This document shows positions 22,146 to 33,837 of a stretch of DNA of 64,000 nucleotides, piece by piece (position 1 is the stretch's first letter; each line of letters opens with the position of its first letter). Both the position numbers and the translations under genes were made by a program. The stretch spans positions 26,476,991 to 26,540,990 of the forward strand of contig CP136061.1 of NCBI GenBank assembly GCA_032622095.1, read 5' to 3'. The notes beneath the pieces are model-generated. The model made no database searches. It was not told the DNA's origin and saw nothing but the letters and a program-made list of their open reading frames with translations. The DNA is from Siphonodentalium dalli. Taxonomy: Eukaryota; Mollusca; Scaphopoda; Gadilida; Siphonodentaliidae.

Positions 22146-25100
22146 TTTAACCACACTTAAGATAACAGATTGCTTTATATTTGTTATTAGACCAGAAGGC
22201 ATACCTGATGAGCTGCTGGAGCTAAATAGTTTTTATACGACCAACTTTCGGAATATAAATAAAATTCGGAACGGACATAGTAAATATTTCCAAACAAATA
22301 ATTTCTTCTGTGTTATCAAGCTAGTACGATAAGTCAAATATACATACACTTAAATGAACAGTAAATATGACATGTTTACATAGCTCTACGTGTCAACATC
22401 ACTTTAATAAAAGGACCCTTTAATCACACAAACTATTTAACTTATGGATATTTGATTGTATACCTATATATGGGATGGCCCACGTGTTTTATCTGCTATC
22501 ACGATAACAACTTGTATGCATAGGAACTTTGGACACAATCCCAGCCGTTGTACCCTATATATATAACTGTTATATACTCTATATAAAGAGCGTTTACCAT
22601 ATCATATGTATAGGTTTGTAATTAAATACTTATTAACAACAGCCCTATGTATCATGACAAATATAGAATAGACATGTTGTCGTGTAATGTATAGATGCTT
22701 ACTACATTTATACGCCTTGTACGCCAGACTGTTGAGCTACTGCATTACATAAAGAGTGGTTCATCTATGATTTATTTTTATACGGGATTTATGTGTAATC
22801 AAACAACGGGACCTCCCTTGATCAAGGACACGAAATAACCTTCCACGATCGATAGTGTGTGGATAATTCGATAATTGAAAAATTATCGGTGTTGATATCA
22901 TTAATGTGTATGAATGGTTATGGTTTACATATGCATACATGTCAAACACACTTATTTCAACAAAGACGGGAACTCCAGGCCCCAAAATACACAAACAGGT
23001 AATCACGCACGTATGCATATAATTAAATAGCGTTAATTGTTATAAATATTGCGGACTCCAAAAGTCCAACTCCATGCACGCATAAAAGACGCTAATACAT
23101 AGTTAAAATAATATACGATAACGTTTTGTGGCCGACAGTCAATGTCTGTCATTTAGTCAGTCGCCCGTCCGTCCGTTTGCGTCTGTTTTCCGCGAGAGAT
23201 TTTAATATGTCTCACCTGGATGCCATTAGTTTGTGTATACCGATATTTAATTTTTTTAAATACACATATATGATAACGCGGAAATCTGAAAATATAGGAA
23301 TTTATGCGCCCGCTGCGATCTCGGTGGGATCCGGAAACATCCCGCTGACAACAAGGGCACCTCCGATGATTATATAAACAAAATAACCTGACGACGACTG
23401 TTGTGGAATTTAAAGTTGTAAATGTTGGGCTTTGTAAGTGTACACCATGGTGTAAGCAATTCATGAGATTCAGGATTCTCTACAATTTTATTTACACTAT
23501 TTTTATTTTTGACTGGCTAAAACTGCTCCTATACGGCAGACTGTCTGTTCGTCGATCATTGGCATAATATAAGCTTCCGGTGAGCAAGGCAAGGTACCTT
23601 GTTTGTTGGCCCAGGGGCCTATACTATAGAATACATTTTTTGTAATATCAGCGTTAATTTGTGATTTACTAATTTTGTAATACATATTTTGTGTTCTATA
23701 GTATTCGACTGCATTTCTATCAGTGTATTTCTTTCATTGTAGATTTAAAATCAACATATGCCCAAAACTCTTTATATGCAAAATACATTGACATGTAATG
23801 ACTTATGTGATATTTTTTGGCGAACCATCTATATACCGGGATTTTCTTGACCGGAAACTCTTTGCATTTGGTGGAGAAAAAGGGGTCCTGAAAGTTTCAT
23901 CTTTGCATGTTTCATAGTACTCGAACGCTACAGCTTTGTACTATGTAAAAATTCGCAATACGGAATGCTAAAGTACTGGCTAAGCGGGTTCTATAGTACA
24001 GCAATAATACCATTTTTGTAAAAATTCTTTATTAGATTACAACTGCATAGGCTACAGTATTGATTTGTCACGCCGTGATCACGAATTCTTCGTGCGGAAA
24101 ATGGGGAGTGCGATTAGCTGGGTACATGTTCTTTGTAATGCGGTCACGGAATCTCAATTGTTAACCCAGTGTAGGTGGTTTACGCTCAATGTAGTTGAAA
24201 GGAGATAGCCATGTCTGCGGCCTAGATTTTAATTATGAATGGAATTAAAGAGTTACAGTTGTCGGGCTTGGGCTCAAAACGTATATATAAACGATATGTG
24301 TGTGATACGCGGTGAATCGGGGGTTGTGCCATTTCGTGTTGAAACAGTTACTGATAATTTCAGGCTAAGTTGGTTAAGAATCAGTGGATCCCAAATATTT
24401 ACCATGACATTATGTAACTTTTTTGAACCGCATGGCATTTGTGTGCTCAAGAAGTTTGCGTTCACCTTGTGGTCTAAACTATTTAATTTGGCCAATAGTG
24501 TCGCACAGAATGTTCCATGAGGGAATTCTTAGAACAAATCGGGGTACCCTGATCCTTAACTTACCAATGTAGTAGTGCGTGTTGGTTATAAACCAAATGG
24601 CATATGTTTACCTAAATTCAGCCGCTTAGTTGGTATACATGGAAGGGACCGAGAATTAGGTATAGTTTAAGTAGATGGTGATATATATAAGTTTTAAAAT
24701 CGAGGTTGGATGTCCCCGGAAACCCTGGACAATTCCACAATGGAATTTCCAAAATGAACACCCATCCTTGACACAGGTCGAAAATACCAAGTCCGAGAAC
24801 AGCCATCAAACCCCCATCATGGGTTGAATTTTTCCAGCTGCATGGTACCTCAAACTGTTCAACTATTAAGGTCTAGATGTTTCCACTTCTAACATTTCAG
24901 CCGCTGTCCCTGCCCAAAGCTAGCTAGACAAATCAGGTTCCACCCTTGGTAATATTGCTATATCAAGTTGATGTAGCCATTTGAAGGGCAACCGATATGT
25001 GTGTTTGCCGACCTTTTTTCGACAAACCGTTAAGAAACATGTAACATAAAACATCTGAAATGGTAAGTATTCCACGCGATACCGAAGTAATTACTTTTCA

Positions 25101-25494
25101 CCGTGCGAAATTGTGGTCAAAATAACCCAAGCATCGGAAACCATTCACACATAATGTACCTTTATTCATCAACTAAATCACTCACCAACTGACACAAATA
25201 GGCATTGTCATATCATTCGCATATATCATTAGAGTAATTTCCCTTGACAAAATCACAAATGTTTAGATGTGCGTTTAACGAACGGTGGTCGATAGTACTC
25301 GATTTGCCGTCTTTTTGTGATTTACAAGAAATCGCGTTCGCTGTTAGATTACAGTGGTCCATAGTACTCGACACCTTCTGTACGGCTCAAATAAGCCTGC
25401 TATTATAAAAAATGTATTCTATAGTATAGGCCCCGGCCCAGGACGCTGTGGCATCACCATTTCTCATTCTGTATATGGGCTCCATAAAACGATG
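22146..25494. other. Intronic DNA between the two 43-bp arrays
   Basis: Mostly featureless. A short inverted pair (GGGGCCTATACTATAGAATA near 23616 and its complement near 25411) is the only repeat noticed. No supported exon. Confidence 0.4.
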
Positions 25495-26155
25495 TTGAGC
25501 GCTAATTTATGGTATAGACGAATTAAAGGTATAGATGATGAGCACTAATTTATGGTATAGATGAATTTAAGGTGTAGATGATGAGCACTAATTTATGGTA
25601 TAGATGAATTTAAGGTGTAGATGATGAGCGCTGATTTATGGCATAGCTGAATTTAAGGTGTAGATGATGATCGCTAATTTATGGTATAGATGAATTTATG
25701 ATATAGACGATGAGCGCTAATGTATGGTATAGATGCATTTAAGGTGTAGATGAATTTAAGGTGTAGATGATGAGCGCTGATTTATGGTATAGATGAATTT
25801 AAGGTGTAGATGATGAGCGCTAATTTATGGTGTAGATTAATTTAAGGTGTAGATGATGAGCGCTAATTTTTGGTATAGATGATTTTATGATATAGACGAT
25901 GAGCGCTAATTTATGGTATAGATGCATTTAAGGTGTAGATGAATTTAAGGTGTAGATGATGAGCGCTGATTTATGGTATAGATAAATTTAAGGTGTAGAT
26001 GATGAGCGCTAATTTATGGTGTAGATGAATTTAAGGTGTAGATGATGAGCGCTAATTTATGGTATAGATGAATTTAAGGTGTAGATGATGAGCGCTAATT
26101 TATGGTATAGTTGAATTTAAGGTGTAGATGAATTTAAGGTATGGATGATGAGCGC
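25495..26155 (+). repeat. Second 43-bp minisatellite block, about 15 copies
   Basis: Same unit as 20711-22145. A larger period is visible: a GATATAGACGATGAGCGC unit followed by GCATTTAAGGTGTAGATGAA occurs near 25697 and again about 190 bp later. The last unit is cut off in GAGCGCTATT, where LINE-like sequence begins. Confidence 0.95.
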
Positions 26156-26192
26156 TATTGATCTATTGGCAATATAAAATCTCACTCCGTAT

Positions 26193-26515
26193 GTGTTGTA
26201 TCTCACTAAACACTGGACGGCATCATTAGTGAAAATCAGAGCAACAAACCATAGATTACCAATTGAAAACAAACGCGATGGCTTAAAACAGAAAGTAAGA
26301 TGTGCGATACATGTAAATCTGACACAATCGGAGACGAGTATCATTTTGTACTCGTCTCTGACAAATATAAATGTCTACGTGACCGCTGTATCTCAAAATA
26401 TTACTGGGAAAATCCTTCGCGCGAAAAGTTTCATGGTCTCTTGTCAAAAGAAAATATCTCTCGTTTGAAACAAGTCTGTATTTTTCTGAAAAATGCCTTT
26501 ATAGAAGAGTCTTAA
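26193..26515 (+). pseudogene. LINE ORF2 C-terminal fragment (zinc knuckle)
   Basis: LVKIRATNHRLPIENKRDGL aligns by eye with ILAKFRCSNHHLPVETGSWY of LINE B. After a frameshift near 26297 it continues with CDTCKSDTIGDEYHF, the counterpart of the CTLCNKSEIWNEYHY knuckle. The final Cys of the knuckle appears to be replaced (FVLVSD). The frame ends in TAA at 26513-26515. The endonuclease and RT are absent, so this is a 5'-truncated relic of a related but distinct element. Confidence 0.75.
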
Positions 26516-26649
26516 TTACAATTAATTGTATACCTGGTGGAAGGAAGCCGAATTAGCTCATTGCATGGTCAATAGTAAAAATTTCAAACTGATAGTCAAA
26601 AGGACATGGAACACATAAAGAAGAATATCTTTATCTATATTCGCGAATG

Positions 26650-28290
26650 TCTGTGTGTCTGTCTGTCTGCGTTCTATAGAAATTCACAGGGGACCATCTA
26701 TATTATACCAAAGGGGTCTACTAGGGGTAACTTTTTACGAGAAAGATAATGGTGCGGGTTAGAATATTCTAAAGTGACACCGTTGTTCTCAGGGGCAGAA
26801 AAGGGAATGGGCAGAATTTTTTTTTGTCGCCGATTGCCACAAAACTTACATATAATCATCCCCATGATATGAAGAATCTAATGGTGTGGTTTAAATATGT
26901 CAAAAGTGGCGTCGTTCGAGTCAGGGAAGGGGATTCTTCTTCATGATACAAGGAATCTAATTGTAGGAGTTAAAGACGCCAAATTGGTGTCGTTTGGATG
27001 AGAGATTGGGGTGGACACTAAATTTTATAAGAAATGGTTTAGTCGCAGATTGCAAACACACTTATAAAATATCATACCCATGGTATGAGAAGTCTAATGG
27101 TGTGGCTTAAATTTGTCAAAAGTTGCCTCATTCGAGTCAGGGGTGCACTGAAAGGGAGAGGGGCACCAAAATTGATACACAATATTTTTAGGGCCAATTT
27201 CCACAAAATTGATACATGTTCTCATCCATGATACGAGGAATCTAATCGTGTGATTTAAAGACGCCATATTGGTGCTGTTTCTGTGAGAGTTGGGGAGGGG
27301 AGGCGTGTGCACCAAATTTGATAAAAATTTGTTTAGTCGCCGATTAACACCAAACTTATAAATAATCATCTCCATGATATCAGGAATGTAATTATATGGT
27401 CTAAGGATGTCACAAGTTGGGCCATTCGAGTCAGTAGTGCATAGAGGTGAGAGGGGCAATTTGTATACTCGCCAATTTTCACCAATTTTATATATATGCA
27501 TCTCCATAATGAGTCTAAGTGTGTGGTTTAATGGTGACAAAAGTGGCACCACTTAAGTCCGAAATAGGGTCACCAAAACTAATAAAAAATATATTTAGTA
27601 CCAATTACCATCATTTTCATGCCCGTTCTTCTCAAATGATACGAGGAATCAAATCGTGCTGTCTGTCTGTATGTTTTCAATATATAACTGTCAGGGGAAG
27701 AAAAGGGGGAAGAGCGGAAAAATAAAAAAAATATGGTGAAATAGTTTTGTCGCCGATTTCCACCAATCTCATACATAATCACCTCCGCGATATGGCACTG
27801 TTCGAGTTAGCGTTGCAGGGGAGCATCAGCAATTGATATAAGAAACTATTTTTAGCGCAGATTTCCACCAAATTGATATATTATTCGTCTCCGCGATACG
27901 AGGAATATAATCGTGTGATTTAAAGACGCCAAATTGCTGCCATTTGGGTGAGAGGTTGGGGGGGGGTCATAACTATGATAATAATTTGTGTAGTTGCTGA
28001 ATACCACCAAACCTATATATAATCATCTCCAGTATATCATGCATCCATGAGTCTATAATGGACGTGGTTTAATATGTCAAAAGTGACACCGTTAAAGTCA
28101 TGCATGAGGATGGCAAAGCTGATGCAGATATATTTAGCACTAATTTCCACCAAACTAACACACGTTCTTCTCTAATGATACGATGAATCAAATCACATTT
28201 GGTGTCGTTTCGGTCACGGATGGCGAGAGGATATGCACTATCATTGATAAGATTGCTATTCGCCGATATCCACCTATACGTTATATATAG
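26650..28290 (+). repeat. Degenerate ~140-bp array, about ten copies
   Basis: The landmark GTCGCCGATT-CCACCAAA recurs near 26827, 27043, 27187, 27338, 27469, 27598, 27747, 27856, 27990, 28138 and 28262. It is accompanied by ATAATCATCTCCATGATATG-AGGAATCTAAT, GTGGTTTAAA-ATGTCAAAAGT and TTCGAGTCAGGGG. Units alternate between a GAGTCAGGGG form and a GATGAGAGATTGGGG form. Confidence 0.8.
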
Positions 28291-29280
28291 TCACCCAGGC
28301 CACCTCCCTATAGTTTTAATGAGTTTTTTGGCGATATGGTGACTCAATTAAGTCACTTGAACAATTATATCTTATATTTATATTGGGATGGGAATCAGGA
28401 CATTCACATAATGAGCTTGCAAAAACAGATACATAGAAGAAGCATTACAAGTATATTTATCATTCTATTTAAAAGATACCTATATTCTTGCAAATTGAGA
28501 GACCTCGAACCGGTTGCATATTAGATTGGCTCATGTATATATTATAACACAATTGAGTCTGTTCCATTCAATACAGTTTCCACAAACAAGTTACAATTTG
28601 TCAAGAGATATGGAAATGTATCGAAGGCCTGTTCAAAAATAGTGGTCACAATGTGCAGTCACATATATTTTCTTCTGATATAAAAGAAAACGCAGTCAGT
28701 AGCACATGACTTTTCAGGATCCTGCAATACTGACATCTGACAAGGGTATATCTGCCCGATACAGCGGATTTCTTTTTAGAACAGACTCATCGACTAATAT
28801 AAACAACTAAAAATCTCGCTCTGTGTCGGGCACATGTAGCTGATATACTTGCGCAACATCATTTCTTTTAAACTGATAATATTAAGCCAATATATAGCAC
28901 CATGAATAGAGGAGCACCTGGACATTTCTTTAAAACAGCTGTATCTTCATGGAGATATGATAGCCATGCAGGTGTCCTCAAAATCTCAGTCTAACCCACT
29001 AGATTGATTGATACATCTCTATATGTATAACCCAATTGTCGTCTTTTATTTTTGCAAACTAATGTGTTTATGATGTTCATGTTTCATGTTATAACTTCTG
29101 AAGTATACGCAATTGTAAATAAATAAATACTTCTTTATTGGTGGAACGGATTAATCGCGATAAACAAAATGACAATCGACAACGTGAGCCACTACTTATA
29201 TTCCATTACTGTGTCAGAATCATGTTTTGTGATGTTATTTGAATATACAATTTATGAGAATACGTGTAACAAATCCAACA
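28291..29280. other. Unannotated intronic DNA
   Basis: AATAAATAAA near 29118 is isolated. No supported gene. Confidence 0.4.
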
Positions 29281-29350
29281 AATATCCACACCATGCAAAG
29301 GGTTTCACATCACTTTAACCTGGGCAACGTCGGGTAACCCTGCTAGTAAC
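29281..29350 (-). mobile_element. Short fragment related to the GACTTCGTCCGGGC family
   Basis: On the - strand it reads ACTAGCAGGGTTACCCGACG, then TTGCCCAGGTTAAAGTGATG. The arrangement ACTAG-GGT-ACCCGAC-TTG-CC is that of the left ends at 35743 and 36652. Confidence 0.45.
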
Positions 29351-29632
29351 TTATATATACACACACGATTGTTAAAAGAACAAAAACAAAGAAAGAAGAC
29401 AAAACAAACAATACGTTTGTAGGGAGGGGTCTCATATTCATTGTGTACATATTGTATATATGTATATAAACATTCGTAATAGTTATGTGTTAAAATGAAT
29501 TGTGTGAGATTTTAAATAGTTTCAATTTTCAAATCGCTCGGTTTTATTGTTATGTCACTGTTGCTGCCTAAACTTGCTATATCTTTCTCCCCATTATGTA
29601 GATGTGTAACGCGATATGTTTTCTTCTAACAG

Positions 29633-29856
29633 GTACGATGTGGATCGACGGCAAAGATGTTAGTAACAATAACGTGTTTCGATCATATGCGGGCACACCG
29701 GTGCCGTGGATTGAATGGGGTGCTGGTGGTCCCATCGACGGGGCAGTGGATTGTCTGTGCATCGATTACGATTCCCAATCGTCGTCTCCGTCGTACCAGT
29801 ATGAGATGACTGGCCTCGACTGCTTATACACCTGGTCGTATGTTTGCGAGAAGTAA
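29633..29856 (+). CDS. C-type lectin gene: last half of the CTLD and stop codon (terminal exon)
   Basis: The acceptor TTTTCTTCTAACAG precedes 29633. The exon enters in phase 1, matching the donor at 20681 (A|GT gives Ser). It encodes 73 residues and TAA: TMWIDGKDVSNNN, WIEWGAGGP, DCLCIDYDS, and the closing GLDCLYTWSYVCEK. WIDG and the C-x-C...C...C pattern are the C-terminal CTLD hallmarks. With the first half the domain is about 139 residues, the usual size. The position of the sugar-specifying EPN/QPD triplet reads GPI, and the WND calcium motif is not present, so classic calcium-dependent mannose or galactose binding is unlikely. Secretion is inferred from the family. Confidence 0.9.
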
Positions 29857-30957
29857 TTAGTGAGATAGGACATAATGCACAGGGCTCGTGAAGTAATATG
29901 AGGATTAGGCAGTTCACACTGGGCTCTCTGTAGCTGTATACAATGTAGTCGCCTCTTTGTTTGAAGGGGGAATGCAAAACCTATATTTTTTTCAAAACTT
30001 ATGGTTTATAGTGTTAAAGGGACATAAGGTACTCGCAGTGGTCACATGTAAAAAATCAAAAAAAATTGTAAAACCATCGTAAGAAAACATGGACACGTAG
30101 ATAGTCTTTGTTCTTATTTTTATTATTAAAACCGCTTCTGTAAGGAGAGTACCGTTGTCACAACCATTCTTATGTACACATTGTTGTTTTAGTGGAATTT
30201 CCTATAACTGTCCAAAATTTAATAAAAACTTTATTGTAAACATTGGACAAGGTCATAGCATTGGAAAACATTATGCAATTTATATTTAGACTGAACTATT
30301 TGAACTTGGTACACGACCATTGATGTTTGTTGACTAATCACTGTAACAGTTTTGCTTACATAGCAATGGTTTCAACACGCAACATTTCGTTATCTGAGAA
30401 CTATCATTAATGAATATAAGAAGAATGTTTAACTATCATTTCATGTTCTTCTTAGTAGTGATGCTGTTTCATTTTTTTTTATATATATTTTGCACATTGT
30501 TACGAATTTCGATTGCCTTAGGTCCCGTTAAAATCAACTTAAAATTTAATTTGACGTACTTAATTTCATATAATTATTATAGCAGATTGCATATATTTCT
30601 GAATTCTTTTAGAATAACGTCCATGTTACCAGCATAAATTCCAAAACACTATTTTTTGCGACACCGGGTTATATTATGTCTTACCTCCCCTCGCCAACAT
30701 TGGTCAAAATATTTAATCAGTTGTAAATTTCAATCAAGACAAAACATTTGTTGGGAATTTTACATCAATAAGTTGAAATTGTTCTGGTACTTTAATTTTC
30801 AAGCAATTTATTAGTGGGGAATTAGTTGCTTTTGACAGCATTAGCATATTTACCAACGTCAGGGGTGTTATGTTGGAAAATTCCGTTGTAATTCTTTGTA
30901 AGCTATTGATGAATCCTCATTTTATGCATGGAAAACATGTACATCTCTGTAAATAAA
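29857..30957 (+). other. Probable 3' UTR of the lectin gene
   Basis: The first well-placed AATAAA after the stop is at 30952-30957; an AATAAA-like site also occurs near 30220. No other gene is visible. A dispersed repeat occupies 30016-30140. Confidence 0.4.
30016..30140 (+). repeat. Dispersed repeat starting TTAAAGGGAC, copy 1
   Basis: TTAAAGGGACATAAGGTACT-CGCAGTGG, then an A-rich stretch and TTGTTCTTATTTTTATTATT. The homologous copy is at 31510-31650. No matching right terminus was found, so the class is unknown. Confidence 0.5.
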
Positions 30958-31129
30958 GTATGCCATAGGCGATGCGGCACGGGTTGAGAGGTTTACTCGA
31001 TGAATGTCCTTAGATTTGGAATGAGTTTAGTACATATGACACGTCCAATACTTCATTGACTGGGTCGCCAAGTGGTTCCCCATGCAGATAAAATCAAACG
31101 CCACTGAGTGTGTCCTGCTGTTATCCGTG

Positions 31130-31450
31130 ATGGTCATGGCCATCATGCAGCATCATACTCGAGCTCTGTGTATCCCCGCATTCATACTCCAGGCTCCTGT
31201 GGTATGCATTCAGCCCCACCATCATACACTCAAGCCATGTGCATCCCTCCTCCTTCATAGTCCAGCACCCTTTGACCTGCTCCCAGCCTTATCATCATAC
31301 TCGGGTCCTGAGCATCCCTCCGCCTTCATAGTCCAGCCTCCTGCGACCTGCGTTCAGCCTCATCCTCATACACGAGCCCCGGGCTTTCTGCTGCTCCCTC
31401 GTCATCGGCCCCTTTAATAAAGTCTGCCTCGTATCTGTACTCGAGCCCTG
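31130..31450 (+). repeat. ~80-bp tandem repeat, about three degenerate copies
   Basis: CATCATACTCGAGCTCTGTG, TCATACACTCAAGCCATGTG and TCATACTCGGGTCCTGAGC head units that also contain CTTCATAGTCCAGC and CCTG-GACCTGC-TTCAGCC. The 111-residue open frame across it is a by-product. Confidence 0.65.
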
Positions 31451-31509
31451 TGCATTATTTTGGTCTTGTGTGACAGATGTATAATTGGATTAATGCTAAA
31501 TGTCATGTT

Positions 31510-31650
31510 AAAGGAACCCAATGTGCTCGGAGTGGGTAAATGTACCCAAAAAAAAAACAAAATGTAAAGACATCAGCCCGATAAGAACCTGGAGAAATAG
31601 ATAAACGTTGTTATTATGTTCATTATTGATAGATCAACCTGGTTCTCAAA
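31510..31650 (+). repeat. Dispersed repeat starting TTAAAGGAAC, copy 2
   Basis: TTAAAGGAACCCAATGTGCT-CGGAGTGGG followed by an A-run and a TTGTTATTATGTTCATTATT end, aligned with 30016-30140. Confidence 0.5.
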
Positions 31651-31708
31651 TAACGAATTTCGCGTATTGAAATAATTATTATATAAATAAAACTGTTACA
31701 GTGATGTG

Positions 31709-32188
31709 TTAACCCTTTCAGTGCCAGGTTCGATTTTTGTATCAACCCATATACCCTGTGCCAATGCATTCTCTTATATATGCGAGTCGACCATAGGTCG
31801 CCTCGCATATATAAGAGAATGCATTGGCCTAACAATTTTTCATCATTTGTTATTATTTTTTACAATTTTTTACAATTTTAATAATGTTTTCTTATATTCT
31901 TTAACAGACCTATTTTGTAGGTTTAGTGCCAGGGAATCTTACGTTTTTCATGGGCATCAAAATTATTACTATGAATACTTGGTGATAGTTTTGAGTTATA
32001 ACATGCCCCTAAGGTTTTATCCGGTTTGTTTTTTAATTTGCTATAGCATGCTTAAGCATACCCAACAAAAATTCAACCCAAAAACATCTAAAAAAAAAAC
32101 AATTTTAATTTTTTAATTATTTTAGGGCCGATTTTACAAACCGTAAATTAGGGCCGATGAGATCGGCCCCTGGCACTGAAAGGGTTAA
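31709..32188. mobile_element. 480-bp TTAA-flanked MITE with palindromic core
   Basis: TTAA (31709-31712) is followed by CCCTTTCAGTGCCAGG; the right end is the perfect complement CCTGGCACTGAAAGGG followed by TTAA (32185-32188). The terminal repeat is 16 bp. Near the right end GGGCCGAT-GAG-ATCGGCCC forms another small hairpin. A 69-bp near-palindrome occupies 31760-31828. TTAA duplication and CCC start indicate a piggyBac-like non-autonomous element. Confidence 0.9.
31760..31828. repeat. Palindromic core of the MITE
   Basis: GCCAATGCATTCTCTTATAT-ATGCGAG on the left is mirrored by CTCGCAT-ATATAAGAGAATGCATTGGC on the right, with a ~15-nt centre. Copies also lie at 34060-34127 and, in half, at 1-52 and 33868-33904. 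Confidence 0.95.
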
Positions 32189-33837
32189 GTGCAGACAGAC
32201 GTAATGGAAATCCGTAACATCACTTTCATAGGCAAATCGTCAAAAGCCACCAAAAAGCCCATAATTAGGAACGCTCGTTATTATCTACTGCTTGTTGGTG
32301 ACAAAATAATGGACGCTCTTTATAAGAAACGATCTTTGGAATTTGCGAAAATTCAAAACGTTAAAATGTTAGAACTTTATCTTTTGAATTTCGATATCTG
32401 GTAATCTAAACCTTATATTAATTGGCTTGTTGGGTCGATCTAATTATTTTCTTGTGTATAGAAGACGTACAGATGCTGGTTTTATGTTGTCAAATCGGAT
32501 GGAGCATATTACTATGATCTACATGTGAACATATTTAATTTAAATAATACTATAATGCAAAATTGTATATAAAGGATTCCAGGGTACGTTATGAAAAACA
32601 ACTATATGGAACTCCGCGTTCCTTACATAAATATGAACAATGGGCATACGAACATGTCGATCAATACATGGACATAGGAACGAATGGGAATCCTTCTGGA
32701 CGATCTAGTGAAGTGATGCTAACAGTTCTATTATACCATACGAGGAAGAATATACAAAGAAACTTTATATGCACCCGAGGTTGATATTTTCAGAGTAGTA
32801 ATCACTTCAATTGGGAGGTACGACAATTCCGTATTTAAATATATATGTGTATATCTGTGTTATTGTGGAATTTGCTGATGCCCGGGAATATACACCATAT
32901 ACCAGGTCTTCTTCGAGGTATGTAGGATATACGTTAATTCGGATTTTTTTTCTTCTTTTTTTTTTCGCTGTTATTCTTTGAAGCAGATCAAATCGTATTT
33001 CATTCGGGTTCCTGAAAGTCAAAATCCTTGTCCTGTCAAGGGTTTTGTATTTCATCGTCATCGTTATAACACAACATACAAAAGCAAGAGTAAACAAATC
33101 TCAGATTTGTCTTCGATCGTTTTGGGAACTATCGATAGCTCGTATCACTGTACACGGTGCTTGATTTTCATTCACACTGTGGTTTCAATGTGACTCCATT
33201 GCCTGGTTGGTGATTGTAGTATTTTGCAAGTGTGTGATATCGAGTAAGTGTACAATGTGTGAATACCCCTGTTATGTTCTCCGGTGCATGTACGTACCAC
33301 GGTCATCTTTACCGGATACTCTGACTTAGTTCTAACTTATACATTCAAATTGTGTTCATGTCTATGCATTGCTGTCCATGTATATCATAAATACAACATG
33401 AAAATGTTGTACTCGTCAAGCTGGTCTGACATTTGGCGCTGGTTTTTCATTATTGTAAAGGTATAGTTAATAAATAAAGTCGTCTTGCAGTTTACTATGG
33501 ACATAGTGACCAATGGGGTGGGTATAGTTTACTATGAAGACAAGGAGCGCGATAATACCCACAACATAGGGCACTATACCCGCGTAGTCAACCTCAGTAC
33601 ATTCTCTATTATTATCATTCACAGTACAAATTTAACTTCTACATAACTGTATCCACCATGCAAGATGGAACTATCATGAACTTGTAAAAACATGCATAGT
33701 CCGTAACTGTATTCCACCGAGCTGGAACTATTATGAACTGCTGGGCTGTTCAAAGTCCCTAGTGATAATTTAATTGGAATCAAGAAGAACTATTTTTCCC
33801 GAGAACAAATATGATAACCCACTTGTGAATACACAGT
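32189..33837. other. Unannotated DNA between two MITEs
   Basis: An open frame at 32563-32784 ends in RNFICTRG but has no secure homology and no clear splice context. Nothing else is supported. Confidence 0.35.

Larger units (their letters stand above)
20681..29632 (+). other. Intron within the CTLD
   Basis: About 8.95 kb, GTAAGT to CTTCTAACAG. It holds the two 43-bp arrays, a LINE fragment and the ~140-bp array. The stretches 22150-25490 and 28300-29280 have no supported gene. Weak open frames at 22141-22332 and 24239-24520 have no recognised motif. Confidence 0.8.

Noticed and set aside
27094-27552. 152-residue - strand open frame
   Set aside because: Falls wholly in the ~140-bp degenerate array and shows internal peptide repetition.
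31082-31417. 111-residue open frame rich in Pro, Ser and His
   Set aside because: Lies on a degenerate ~80-bp tandem repeat.
32563-32784. 73-residue frame ending RNFICTRG, resembling a CTLD C-terminus
   Set aside because: The expected Cys before it is Met, the rest does not align with the lectin exon, and no convincing acceptor or upstream half was found.
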